A DNA stretch of 20,425 nt from Galactobacter sp. (GCF_022712295.1 NZ_JALAGT010000016.1:1-20425), one strand, 5' to 3'; counted from the first letter of the stretch, positions 1 to 7,272 are shown. The notes: generated by a model from the letters alone, not told the origin. Numbers and translations are program-made.

Positions 1-120
1 ACTGATGTGGCGGCCCCTCAGGGCCGTTCACTCATGCCCGACGGGAGGTGCCCGGATCCGCGGATCCGGGCACCTCCCGTCGGGCATGAGTGAACGGCCC
101 TGAGGGGCCGCCACATCAGT
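1..120. repeat. 120-base perfect inverted repeat at the window edge
   Basis: Bases 1-60 are the exact reverse complement of bases 61-120, with no loop and no mismatch; the centre is built from two abutting copies of CGGATCCG. The right arm includes the guaB stop codon (116-118). Each arm also contains a small local hairpin (11-26 and 95-110). Because the repeat starts at base 1, its true length cannot be seen. It may be a contig-end fold-back made during assembly, or a real palindromic terminator region 3' of guaB. The symmetry itself is certain; its biological reality is not. Confidence 0.95.
95..110 (-). terminator. Possible guaB transcription terminator hairpin
   Basis: A 6-bp stem (CGGCCC/GGGCCG) with the 4-base loop TGAG lies 5 bases beyond the guaB stop codon. 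There is no U-tract, which is common for actinobacterial terminators. The hairpin sits inside the larger 120-base palindrome, so which structure forms, and whether the outer sequence is genuine, is uncertain. Confidence 0.4.
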
Positions 121-1627
121 GGTGGTAGTTCGGCGCCTCGACCGTCATGGCGATGTCGTGAGGGTGGGATTCCTTCAGCCCGGCGCCGGTGATGCGCACG
201 AACTTGCCCTTGGCCTTCATCTCCGGGACGGTGTGGCCGCCCACGTAGAACATGGTCTGACGCAGGCCACCCACCAGCTGGTGCACCACGGAGGCCAGCG
301 GACCGCGGTAAGGAACCTGACCCTCGATGCCCTCGGGGATGAGCTTCTCGTCGCTGGGGACGTCGGCCTGGAAGTAGCGGTCCTTGGAGTAGGAGGTGTT
401 CTTCCCACGGGTCTGCATGGCGCCGAGGGAGCCCATGCCGCGATAGGCCTTGAACTGGCGGCCGTTGACGAAGACAAGGTCGCCGGGGGCCTCGGCGGTA
501 CCTGCCAACAGGGAACCAAGCATCACGGAGTCGGCGCCTGCCACGAGGGCCTTGCCGATCTCGCCCGAGTACTGCAGTCCGCCGTCTGCGATCACCGGGA
601 CACCCGCGGGACGAGCCGCCTTGGCTGCCTCGTAGATCGCCGTGATCTGCGGGACGCCCACGCCTGCCACGATGCGGGTGGTGCAGATGGATCCCGGGCC
701 CACGCCGACCTTGATGGCGTCCGCTCCGGCGTCGATGAGGGCCTGTGCCCCCTCACGCGTGGCAGCCTGGCCGCCGATGATGTCGACGTGCGCGGCCGCG
801 GGATCCTTCTTCAGCTTGGAGATCATCTCCAGCACGCCCTGGGAATGGCCGTTGGCGGTGTCGACAACCAGCGCGTCGACGCCTGCCTCCACGAGGGCCA
901 TGGCGCGCTGGTAGCCCTCGCCGAAGAAGCCGACGGCAGCGCCGACGCGCAGGCGGCCCTCGTCGTCCTTGGTCGCCAACGGGTAGTCCTCCGCCTTGTC
1001 GAAGTCCTTCACCGTGATGAGGCCCTGCAACACGTTGTTCTCATCCACGAGCGGCAGCTTCTCGATGCGGTTCTCGGCCAGGAGCTCGAAGACCTTCTCG
1101 CGGGTGGTGCCCACCGGTGCGGTGATCAGCGGCATGGTGGTCATCTTCTCCACGACCTTGGTGGTTGCCCAGGTCTCGCGGGGAACGAAGCGGGTGTCGC
1201 GGTTGGTGATGATGCCGAGCAGCTTGCGGTTCTCGTCCACCACGGGCAGCCCGGAGACACGGTAGTGGGCGCACAGATCGTCCAGGTCCTTCAGCGTGGC
1301 ATCGGGGGCGATGGTCACCGGGTCGGTGACCATCCCGGCCTCGGAGCGCTTGACCTGGTCAACATGCTTGGCCTGATCCTCGATGGAGATGTTGCGGTGA
1401 ATGATGCCGATCCCGCCCTGACGGGCCAGCGCGATGGCCATGGGGGCCTCGGTGACGGTGTCCATGGCGGCCGAGAGGATCGGGACGTTGAGCGTGATGC
1501 GCCTGGAGAGCTTGGTGGCCGTGTCGGCGTCGGACGGGATCACATCCGTGGGACCGGGCAGCAGCAGCACGTCGTCGTAGGTAAGTCCTTCGAAGGCGAA
1601 AGGATTGAAATCTTCGTTGACGCTCAC
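116..1627 (-). CDS. guaB: Inosine-5'-monophosphate dehydrogenase
   Basis: This is the NAD-dependent enzyme that oxidises IMP to XMP, the committed step of GTP synthesis, in the cytoplasm. With the chosen start it has 503 residues, normal for bacterial IMPDH. A TIM-barrel catalytic domain is interrupted at about residues 95-215 by a pair of CBS domains (nucleotide-sensing Bateman module). The active-site loop GPGSICTTR places the catalytic Cys at residue 315; the flap motif RGMGS is at 396-400 and the catalytic Arg-Tyr dyad at 417-418 (DRYF). The reading frame is open 23 codons further upstream, but I chose the GTG at 1625-1627 because it has a GGAGAGG ribosome binding site at the right spacing and gives the usual short N-terminus before the NPFAFEGLTYDDVLLLPG block. 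It is transcribed divergently from the FAD dehydrogenase. Confidence 0.96.
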   Translation of the reverse strand: MSVNEDFNPFAFEGLTYDDVLLLPGPTDVIPSDADTATKLSRRITLNVPILSAAMDTVTEAPMAIALARQGGIGIIHRNISIEDQAKHVDQVKRSEAGMVTDPVTIAPDATLKDLDDLCAHYRVSGLPVVDENRKLLGIITNRDTRFVPRETWATTKVVEKMTTMPLITAPVGTTREKVFELLAENRIEKLPLVDENNVLQGLITVKDFDKAEDYPLATKDDEGRLRVGAAVGFFGEGYQRAMALVEAGVDALVVDTANGHSQGVLEMISKLKKDPAAAHVDIIGGQAATREGAQALIDAGADAIKVGVGPGSICTTRIVAGVGVPQITAIYEAAKAARPAGVPVIADGGLQYSGEIGKALVAGADSVMLGSLLAGTAEAPGDLVFVNGRQFKAYRGMGSLGAMQTRGKNTSYSKDRYFQADVPSDEKLIPEGIEGQVPYRGPLASVVHQLVGGLRQTMFYVGGHTVPEMKAKGKFVRITGAGLKESHPHDIAMTVEAPNYHH

Positions 1628-1667
1628 GTGGGACCTCTCCAAATATTCGGGCGATGCGGTTGGATCA

Positions 1668-1673
1668 ATCCTA
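1668..1673 (-). promoter_or_regulatory. Possible -10 box of guaB
   Basis: On the minus strand this reads TAGGAT, a good match to the actinobacterial TANNNT -10 element. It would give a 5' leader of about 35 bases that carries the GGAGAGG ribosome binding site. No recognisable -35 hexamer stands 17-18 bases upstream, so this is only a suggestion. Confidence 0.3.
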
Positions 1674-1844
1674 GGCCTGTGCACCGCAGTGGGCACACCG
1701 TGACCGGAGCAGGAACACGTGAGATCGGCGAGGTCGCAGCGGTGCCACGGGAGCTGCCCCTTTCAAGGATCGTCGGGAACGTCGGCAGCCTCTGTGTGAG
1801 ACTGGTCACCTCAGCATCGTCGCAGTAGAACCGAAGGAGCCATC

Positions 1845-3521
1845 GTGAGCCCTGACTTCGTGCCGGACGCCATCGTGGTCGGAGCCGGATTGGCCGGCCT
1901 GGTCACCACGTATGAATTGACCCGAGCAGGAAAGCGTGTGCTGGTGTTGGAGCAGGAGAACCGCAACAACCTGGGCGGACAGGCGTTCTGGTCCTTCGGT
2001 GGCATCTTCCTGGTGGATTCTCCCGAACAGCGGCGCATGGGCATCCACGACTCCCTGGATCTCGCCCAACAGGACTGGGCGGGTTCTGCCCAGTTCGACC
2101 GTCCGGAGAACGAGGACCTGTGGGGGCGACGCTGGGCCGAGGCCTACGTTGAGTGGGCGGCGGGCGGCAAGCGGGACTACCTGCACGATCTCGGGTGGCG
2201 GGCCCTGCCCTTCGTGGGCTGGGCGGAGCGCGGGGACGGTTCCGCCACGGGCCACGGCAACTCCGTTCCCCGCTTCCATGTCACTTGGGGCACCGGACCC
2301 GGCGTCGTCGAGCTCTTCGAGAGACCCGTTCTCCAGGCGGAGAAGCAGGGACTGGTCCGCTTCGCCTTCCGTCACCAGGTCGACGAACTGATGACGGAGG
2401 CTGGAGCCGTGGTCGGGGTTCGTGGCAGTGTGCTGTCATCCACCGACGCGGCGCGTGGCGTCGCGACCTCCCGGGACGTAGTGGACACCTTCGAGTTCGG
2501 GGCACCCTCTGTCGTCGTCACCTCCGGCGGGATCGGTCACAACCGCGAGCTGATGCGCCGCAACTGGCCCACGGACCGGGTGGGCCCCGCGCCGAGGCAC
2601 ATGATCGCAGGCGTCCCGGCCCACGTGGACGGGCGCATGTTGGGCATCACCGAATCCGCCGGGGGCCGCATCGTGAATCGCGACCGGATGTGGGCGTACA
2701 CGGAAGGAATCCACAATTGGGACCCTGTGTGGCCGGATCACGCCATCCGGATCCTGCCCGGCCCCTCCTCGATGTGGTTCGACGCCAACGGGGATCGCCT
2801 CAAGGGCATGTCCGGCGTCCCCGGCGCGGACTCCATCGGGGCCATGAAGCAGATCCTCGCTGCGGGCCACGACTACTCCTGGTTCATTCTCACCCAAAGC
2901 ATCATCGAGAAGGAGTTCGCACTCTCCGGGTCGGAGCAGAACCCGGACATCACCGGCCGCGACCTCAAGTACATGCTCAAGACCCGGCTGGCCAAGGGCG
3001 CCCCGGAGCCGGTCGAGAAGTTCAAGGAACATGGCGCCGACTTCGTGGTCGCGGAGACGTTGGAGGAACTGGTGGAGAAGATGAAGGGCATCTCCCGCGG
3101 TCCGCATCTGGACGTGGACCACATCAGTGCGCAGATCACCGCCCGCGATCGTGAGGTGGAGAACCCGTTCAGCAAGGACATCCAGACCATGGTGATCAAC
3201 AATGCGCGTAAGTCCAGGACAGACAAGCTCATCCGGGTGGCCGCGCCCCACAAGATCCTGGACCCGTCGCACGGACCCCTGGTCGGGGTGCGGCTGAACA
3301 TCCTCTCCCGCAAGACCCTGGGCGGGCTGCAGACCGACCTGGATTCCCGGGTCCTGGGCGCCGACGGCGAGCCGATCCCCGGACTCTATGCCGCCGGTGA
3401 GGTCGCGGGATTCGGCGGCGGAGGGGTCCATGGTTACAACGCCCTCGAGGGGACGTTCCTGGGCGGCTGCATCTTCTCCGGCAGGGCGGCGGGCCTGGCG
3501 CTGGCCCGACGACCGCGTTGA
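1845..3521 (+). CDS. FAD-binding dehydrogenase, FAD_binding_2 family
   Basis: This is a 558-residue flavoprotein of the fumarate reductase/ketosteroid dehydrogenase superfamily, closest by eye to the group annotated simply as putative FAD-binding dehydrogenase (COG3573 type). The N-terminal Rossmann motif GAGLAG is at 13-18, with the ribose-binding acidic residue E36 in VLEQE, followed by NNLGGQAFWSFGG at about 41-53. The C-terminal FAD-contact segment GLYAAGEVAGFGGGG lies at about 513-527. No signal peptide or membrane segment is visible, so it is probably a cytosolic oxidoreductase. The substrate is unknown for this group. The GTG start has a strong GAAGGAG ribosome binding site at 1833-1839 with 5-base spacing. 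It stands alone between divergent guaB and convergent groEL, so the neighbourhood gives no clue to the substrate. Confidence 0.88.
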   Translation: MSPDFVPDAIVVGAGLAGLVTTYELTRAGKRVLVLEQENRNNLGGQAFWSFGGIFLVDSPEQRRMGIHDSLDLAQQDWAGSAQFDRPENEDLWGRRWAEAYVEWAAGGKRDYLHDLGWRALPFVGWAERGDGSATGHGNSVPRFHVTWGTGPGVVELFERPVLQAEKQGLVRFAFRHQVDELMTEAGAVVGVRGSVLSSTDAARGVATSRDVVDTFEFGAPSVVVTSGGIGHNRELMRRNWPTDRVGPAPRHMIAGVPAHVDGRMLGITESAGGRIVNRDRMWAYTEGIHNWDPVWPDHAIRILPGPSSMWFDANGDRLKGMSGVPGADSIGAMKQILAAGHDYSWFILTQSIIEKEFALSGSEQNPDITGRDLKYMLKTRLAKGAPEPVEKFKEHGADFVVAETLEELVEKMKGISRGPHLDVDHISAQITARDREVENPFSKDIQTMVINNARKSRTDKLIRVAAPHKILDPSHGPLVGVRLNILSRKTLGGLQTDLDSRVLGADGEPIPGLYAAGEVAGFGGGGVHGYNALEGTFLGGCIFSGRAAGLALARRPR

Positions 3522-3561
3522 CGCCTGGTGGAAAGGGAGATGCAGCCGTGAATCCACCACA

Positions 3562-3582
3562 GAGCCGGTGGTGCACCGGCTC
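3562..3582 (+). terminator. Hairpin downstream of the FAD dehydrogenase
   Basis: A 9-bp perfect stem (GAGCCGGTG/CACCGGCTC) with a 3-base GTG loop lies 40 bases past the stop codon at 3519-3521. There is no U-tract. It probably ends or stabilises the FAD dehydrogenase transcript, together with the larger hairpin just downstream. Confidence 0.5.
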
Positions 3583-3624
3583 CGCCGTGGAAATGTGGCT
3601 CCGTCACGATCGGACAGACAGACG

Positions 3625-3672
3625 CAAGGTGCCCGACGCCGCCAACTCGTGTTGGCTGCGTCGGGCACCTTG
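3625..3672. terminator. Bidirectional terminator between the FAD dehydrogenase and groEL
   Basis: A 15-bp perfect outer stem (CAAGGTGCCCGACGC, 3625-3639, pairing with 3658-3672) is followed by one C/T mismatch and a 6-bp inner stem GCCAAC/GTTGGC closed by a TCGT loop (3647-3650). It lies between two convergent genes, 42 bases past the groEL stop, so it can act on both transcripts. No U-tract is present on either side, as is usual in this phylum. Confidence 0.8.
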
Positions 3673-3714
3673 TGTGTCACGCGGGCACGGCCCGCGTCAG
3701 GAGTCGGGCGAGGA

Positions 3715-5307
3715 TCAGTCCTCGTCCTCCTCGACCTTCTCGACGACCAGGGTCTCGGTGGTGAGCACCAGGGCGGCGATGGAGGCGGCGTTGCGCAGTG
3801 CGGAACGAGTGACCTTGACCGGGTCGATGACGCCTGCAGCCAGCAGGTCCTCGTAGACGGCGGTCTTGGCGTTGAAGCCGGAGTTCACTGCGGACTCGGC
3901 GACCTTCGCTGCCACGACGGAACCGTCGAAGCCTGCGTTGGCGGCGATCTGCTTGACCGGGGTGACCAGGGCACGGCGGACGATGTCGACGCCGGTCGCG
4001 GCGTCGCCCTCGAGCGCGGTCACGGTCTCGTCGGTGTCCAGCACGGCGAGGGCGTCGACCAGCGCGGTACCGCCGCCGGCCACGATGCCCTCCTCCAGGG
4101 CCGCACGCGTGGAGGACACGGCGTCCTCGATGCGGTGCTTACGCTCCTTGAGTTCCACCTCGGTGGCTGCGCCGACCTTGACGACACCGATGCCGCCGGA
4201 GAGCTTGGCCAGGCGTTCCTGAGCCTTCTCGCGATCCCAATCGGAATCGGAGCGATCCATCTCCGCCTTGATCTGGGCCACGCGGGCGGCAACGTCCTCG
4301 GCCTCACCTGCACCATCGACGATGGTGGTGGAGTCCTTGGTGACGGTGACGCGGCGGGCGGTACCGAAGACCTCGGTGCCCACCTGGTCGAGCTTCAGGC
4401 CGAGGTCGGGGGTGACCACGGTTGCGCCGGTCAGGGTCGCGATGTCCTGCAGCATGGCCTTGCGACGGTCGCCGAAGCCCGGGGCCTTGACGGCCACGAC
4501 GTTCAGGGTGCCGCGCAGGCGGTTCACCACGAGGGTGGAGAGCGCCTCGCCGTCCACGTCCTCGGCGATGATGAACAGCGGCTTGGACTCCTTGAGCACG
4601 GTCTCCAGCAACGGCAGGAATTCCTGCACCGCGGAGATCTTGCCGGAGTTGATGAGGATGTAGGGATCCTCGAGCACGGCCTCCTGGCGCTCTGCGTCGG
4701 TGACGAAGTGCGGGGAGAGGTAGCCCTTGTCGAACTGCATGCCCTCGGTGACCACCAGCTCGGTGTTGGTGGTGTTGGACTCCTCGATGGTGATGACACC
4801 CTCGGTGCCGACCTTCTCGAAGGCCTGGGCCAGGAGTTCGCCGATCTCGTCGGACTGTGCGGAGATGGCGCCGACGTGGGCCACGTTCTCACCCTCGACG
4901 GGGCGGGCGTTCTCCAGCAGGCGGGCCTCGACGGCCTCGACGGCCGCCTCGATGCCGGTCTTCACTGCACCCGGGGCTGCGCCGGCGGCAACGTTGCGCA
5001 GGCCTTCCTTGACGAGGGCCTGAGCCAGGACGGTGGCGGTGGTGGTGCCGTCGCCTGCGACGTCGTTGGTCTTGGTTGCGACCTCCTTGGCGAGCTGAGC
5101 GCCGAGGTTCTCGTAAGGATCCTCGAGCTCCACCTCGCGGGCGATGGTCACGCCGTCGTTGGTGATGGTCGGGGCGCCCCACTGCTTGTCGAGGACCACG
5201 TTGCGGCCACGGGGGCCGAGGGTGACCTTGACGGTGTCCGCGAGGCGGTCGACGCCTGCCTCGAGGGACTTGCGGGCCGCGTCATTGAACGCGAGCTGCT
5301 TTGCCAT
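3715..5307 (-). CDS. groEL: Chaperonin GroEL (60 kDa)
   Basis: This 530-residue subunit of the double-ring ATP-dependent folding chamber works with the GroES lid encoded just upstream. The N-terminal block VKVTLGPRGRNVVLDK, the ATP-site motif DVAGDGTTTATV (about 82-93) and the equatorial segment with EEGIVAGGGTAL (about 400-411) are intact. Start ATG is at 5305-5307 with an AAGGAG ribosome binding site 12 bases upstream. It is the second gene of a CIRCE-controlled operon, separated from groES by 135 bases containing a strong hairpin. The C-terminus ends in EKVEEDED: it has neither the GGM-rich tail usual in GroEL (and actinobacterial GroEL2) nor the His-rich tail of the groES-linked GroEL1. 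Whether a second groEL exists cannot be seen here. Confidence 0.97.
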   Translation of the reverse strand: MAKQLAFNDAARKSLEAGVDRLADTVKVTLGPRGRNVVLDKQWGAPTITNDGVTIAREVELEDPYENLGAQLAKEVATKTNDVAGDGTTTATVLAQALVKEGLRNVAAGAAPGAVKTGIEAAVEAVEARLLENARPVEGENVAHVGAISAQSDEIGELLAQAFEKVGTEGVITIEESNTTNTELVVTEGMQFDKGYLSPHFVTDAERQEAVLEDPYILINSGKISAVQEFLPLLETVLKESKPLFIIAEDVDGEALSTLVVNRLRGTLNVVAVKAPGFGDRRKAMLQDIATLTGATVVTPDLGLKLDQVGTEVFGTARRVTVTKDSTTIVDGAGEAEDVAARVAQIKAEMDRSDSDWDREKAQERLAKLSGGIGVVKVGAATEVELKERKHRIEDAVSSTRAALEEGIVAGGGTALVDALAVLDTDETVTALEGDAATGVDIVRRALVTPVKQIAANAGFDGSVVAAKVAESAVNSGFNAKTAVYEDLLAAGVIDPVKVTRSALRNAASIAALVLTTETLVVEKVEEDED

Positions 5308-5389
5308 GGTTGTGTGTTGCTCCTTGGAACCGTTGCGGGTCCCGAACTCGGGCCCCGCGGATAAGGCTTATGTGTATTGATGCAATTCA

Positions 5390-5436
5390 CGCCCCGAGGC
5401 GTCGGTGGACTCGTGTCCGGCCGACGCCTCGGGGCG
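5390..5436 (-). other. Strong hairpin in the groES-groEL intergenic region
   Basis: A 16-bp perfect stem (5390-5405 pairing with 5421-5436) encloses a short inner stem GGAC/GTCC with a TCGT loop (5411-5414). It begins 6 bases after the groES stop codon and lies 83 bases before the groEL start. No U-run follows on the minus strand. It could be a partial terminator, an RNase stop that protects the groES 3' end, or a processing site that lets the two proteins be made in different amounts. Confidence 0.75.
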
Positions 5437-5442
5437 CGAAGA

Positions 5443-5739
5443 TCACTTCTCGATCTTGGCGAGGACGTCGCGAGCGGAGAGAACCAGGAATTCTTCGCCG
5501 CCGACCTTGACCTCGGTTCCGCCGTACTTGGAGTAGAGGACGACGTCGCCCTCGGCGACATCCAGCGGCACGCGGTTGCCGTTGTCATCGACGCGGCCCG
5601 GGCCCACGGCCAGGACCTTGCCCTCCTGGGGCTTCTCCTTGGCGGTGTCGGGGATGACCAGACCGGAAGCGGTGGTCTGCTCGGCCTCGAGCTGCTGGAT
5701 GACGATGCGATCCTCGAGGGGCTTGATGGAGACCGACAT
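5443..5739 (-). CDS. groES: Co-chaperonin GroES (10 kDa)
   Basis: This is the heptameric lid of the GroEL chamber; 98 residues, the normal length. It shows the family start SIKPLEDRIVIQ, the mobile-loop region around EQTTASGLVIPDTAKEKP (about 19-36) and the conserved VLYSKYGGTEVKVGGEEFLVL block near the C-terminus (shown here only as a landmark at about 67-87). The frame is open 17 codons further upstream, but the ATG at 5737-5739 has an AAGAAGGAG ribosome binding site and gives the family-standard N-terminus. It is the first gene of the operon, controlled by a promoter flanked by two CIRCE elements, which implies heat induction through the HrcA repressor. hrcA itself is not in this window. 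Confidence 0.97.
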   Translation of the reverse strand: MSVSIKPLEDRIVIQQLEAEQTTASGLVIPDTAKEKPQEGKVLAVGPGRVDDNGNRVPLDVAEGDVVLYSKYGGTEVKVGGEEFLVLSARDVLAKIEK

Positions 5740-5835
5740 GCGGCACTCTCCTTCTTGGGTTGTGACCTGTAGTTTCACGGGCCAATTCACCCCCGGCCGT
5801 CGTCGCGGTGCCGACCGAGAACTGCTTGGCTTGTA

Positions 5836-5862
5836 TTAGCACTCACGCGTTGCGAGTGCTGA
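5836..5862. promoter_or_regulatory. CIRCE element at the groES transcription start (HrcA operator)
   Basis: Read on the plus strand: TTAGCACTC, a 9-base spacer, then GAGTGCTGA. This matches the CIRCE consensus TTAGCACTC-N9-GAGTGCTAA with one mismatch in the right arm. It begins 8 bases downstream of the predicted groES -10 box, so it covers about +1 to +30. Bound HrcA would block transcription initiation or clearance. Confidence 0.92.
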
Positions 5863-5870
5863 TAACTGCC

Positions 5871-5900
5871 ATGCTAGGGAGAGAGTTGGCACTCGGTCAA
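5871..5900 (-). promoter_or_regulatory. groES-groEL promoter
   Basis: On the minus strand a TTGACC -35 box (5895-5900) and a TAGCAT -10 box (5871-5876) are separated by 18 bases. The -35 box lies in the spacer of the upstream CIRCE element and the predicted start falls at the edge of the downstream CIRCE element, an arrangement fully consistent with HrcA repression of a housekeeping-sigma promoter. The leader would be about 125 bases. Confidence 0.8.
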
Positions 5901-5912
5901 GACGAGTGCCAA
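5886..5912. promoter_or_regulatory. Second CIRCE element, over the groES -35 box
   Basis: TTGGCACTC, a 9-base spacer, then GAGTGCCAA: a perfect inverted repeat that departs from the CIRCE consensus by one symmetrical base change in each arm. The groES -35 hexamer lies in its spacer. Two operators bracketing one promoter suggests tight repression of groESL. Confidence 0.88.
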
Positions 5913-5971
5913 TTGATGGGACGACGAACGCCGCGCTGGGGCTCCGTGACCCGAACGTGAGTGCTTCGCCG

Positions 5972-5977
5972 TAGGCT
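5972..5977 (+). promoter_or_regulatory. -10 box immediately before the THUMP-like methyltransferase
   Basis: TAGGCT ends 8 bases before the ATG at 5986, so transcription would begin at or next to the start codon, giving a leaderless mRNA. No good ribosome binding site lies upstream of the ATG, which supports this reading. The -35 region is weak. Confidence 0.5.
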
Positions 5978-5985
5978 GGTGAGCC

Positions 5986-7236
5986 ATGGTGACCACCGCC
6001 GATTCCCTGGCCCAGCTCCTTTCGCCTGAGGGGTTGGCCCTCTTGAGTGCCCACTGCCCCGACGAGGCCGCTGACGACGCCTCGGCCAGCGAGCTGACCT
6101 TGGAATTGCGCAAGTCCGAGCACCCGGCCGAGCTCGTCTCTGCGGTGGTCTCCCAACTCGCACTGCGATACCGGGCCCGGACCAAGTTCGGGGAATTCGC
6201 CGACACCATGTTCTTCACCCGGGCAGGCCTGGAACAGGCCACCCGGCTGAAGGTCGCCGCTCGTCATGCACAACGGTTCCGGGCTGCCGGTGTCTCCGAG
6301 GTCTACGACCTGGGCTGCGGGATCGGGGCCGACGCCATGGCCCTGTCCGCGGTGGGGTGTACCGTCACCGCGGTGGAGGCGGACGAGGCCACGGCGGCGC
6401 TGACCACCCTGAACCTCATCCCCTTCCCCGAATCCTCCGTGCGGCACGCCCTTGCGCAGGACGTGGAGTTGTCAGAGGGCGCAGGCGTCTGGCTGGATCC
6501 GGCCAGACGCGACGAGACGACGTCCGGCACCCGCAGGATCTTCGATCCGGAGGCGTTCTCCCCTCCGCTGTCCTTCGTCCTGGAGCTGGCGCGGACGCAC
6601 CCGGTGGGAGTCAAGCTGGGGCCGGGGCTCCCCCACGATGCGGTGCCGGAGGATGCGGAGGCCGTGTGGCTCTCCGACGGGGGCGACGTGGTGGAGACTG
6701 TCCTGTATCTCGGTGCGGTGCGCCGTCCCGACGTCCGGCGAGCCGCGGTGGTGGTCACGGACCAGGGGGCGGCCGAGCTCACCGCGGCGACCGGCTTCCC
6801 CGGCATCGATCCGGAGGCAGCGACCCTCGGGAGGGGTGTGGCCCTGGGCGAATATCTCTTGGAGCCGGACGGCGCCGTCATCAGGGCGGGGCTGGTGGCC
6901 GACCTGGGATCACACGTCGGAGCCGAGGCCCTGGACCCCCACCTTGCCTACCTGACCTCGCACGCGCCGGTGCATTCGCCCTTCGCCCGCTGCTTCCGGG
7001 TGTTGGGGACCCACCCCATCAAGGTCAAGCACCTGAAGGCCTGGGCCAGGGAGACCGGCGTCAGCACCCTGGCGGTCAAGAAGCGTGGGGTGGACGTGGT
7101 GCCGGAGACCCTGCGTCGCGACATCCTGGCCGGTTCCAAACTGAAGCGGAACCAGGGGCGCGCCGCGACGCTGGTCCTGGCCCGCATCGGCGACAATCAC
7201 GTGGCGATCGAGGTCCAGGAGGTCACCGCCTCCTGA
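5986..7236 (+). CDS. Class I SAM-dependent methyltransferase with THUMP-like C-terminal domain
   Basis: A 416-residue protein. A helical N-terminal region (1-100) leads into a Rossmann methyltransferase core with motif I VYDLGCGIGADAMAL (106-120) and the acidic SAM ribose-binding residue E131 in AVEADEATA. A DPARR motif stands at 171-175 where nucleic-acid methyltransferases of this fold carry their catalytic motif IV. The C-terminal 80 or so residues (FRVLGTHPIKVKHLKAWAR onwards) resemble the THUMP-like domain found with this type of enzyme in actinobacteria. The target is not known; an RNA substrate is a reasonable inference from THUMP-like domains but is not shown by the sequence. The start has no ribosome binding site and sits 8 bases after a -10 box. 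It is divergent from groES and 36 bases upstream of the next gene. Confidence 0.82.
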   Translation: MVTTADSLAQLLSPEGLALLSAHCPDEAADDASASELTLELRKSEHPAELVSAVVSQLALRYRARTKFGEFADTMFFTRAGLEQATRLKVAARHAQRFRAAGVSEVYDLGCGIGADAMALSAVGCTVTAVEADEATAALTTLNLIPFPESSVRHALAQDVELSEGAGVWLDPARRDETTSGTRRIFDPEAFSPPLSFVLELARTHPVGVKLGPGLPHDAVPEDAEAVWLSDGGDVVETVLYLGAVRRPDVRRAAVVVTDQGAAELTAATGFPGIDPEAATLGRGVALGEYLLEPDGAVIRAGLVADLGSHVGAEALDPHLAYLTSHAPVHSPFARCFRVLGTHPIKVKHLKAWARETGVSTLAVKKRGVDVVPETLRRDILAGSKLKRNQGRAATLVLARIGDNHVAIEVQEVTAS

Positions 7237-7259
7237 GCGTGGTCGGATCCGATTCCGCA

Positions 7260-7265
7260 TAGGAT
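7260..7265 (+). promoter_or_regulatory. -10 box immediately before the carboxylate-amine ligase gene
   Basis: TAGGAT ends exactly 7 bases before the ATG at 7273, placing the predicted transcription start on the start codon (leaderless). The intervening bases CGGGAAC hold no convincing Shine-Dalgarno sequence. It means the ligase can be expressed independently of the methyltransferase gene 36 bases upstream. Confidence 0.55.
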
Positions 7266-7272
7266 CGGGAAC

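Noticed and set aside
119..1828. 569-codon open frame on the plus strand opposite guaB
   Set aside because: Antisense shadow of a GC-rich gene: rich in His, Gly, Val and Asp with no recognisable domain, and guaB is unmistakable on the other strand.
2436..3680. 414-codon minus-strand frame opposite the FAD dehydrogenase
   Set aside because: No recognisable domain, crosses the bidirectional terminator and lacks a plausible start signal.
3540..3714. Possible small RNA gene in the FAD dehydrogenase-groEL gap
   Set aside because: The structure is fully explained by two terminator hairpins between convergent genes; no promoter is visible.
3388..5364. 658-codon open frame on the plus strand opposite groEL
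   Set aside because: Low-complexity Gly/Leu/Asp composition typical of codon-phase shadows; it runs through the terminator and over the whole of groEL.
5308..5442. Possible small gene between groES and groEL
   Set aside because: The gap holds only the hairpin and the groEL ribosome binding site; open frames there are antisense or overlap the real genes.
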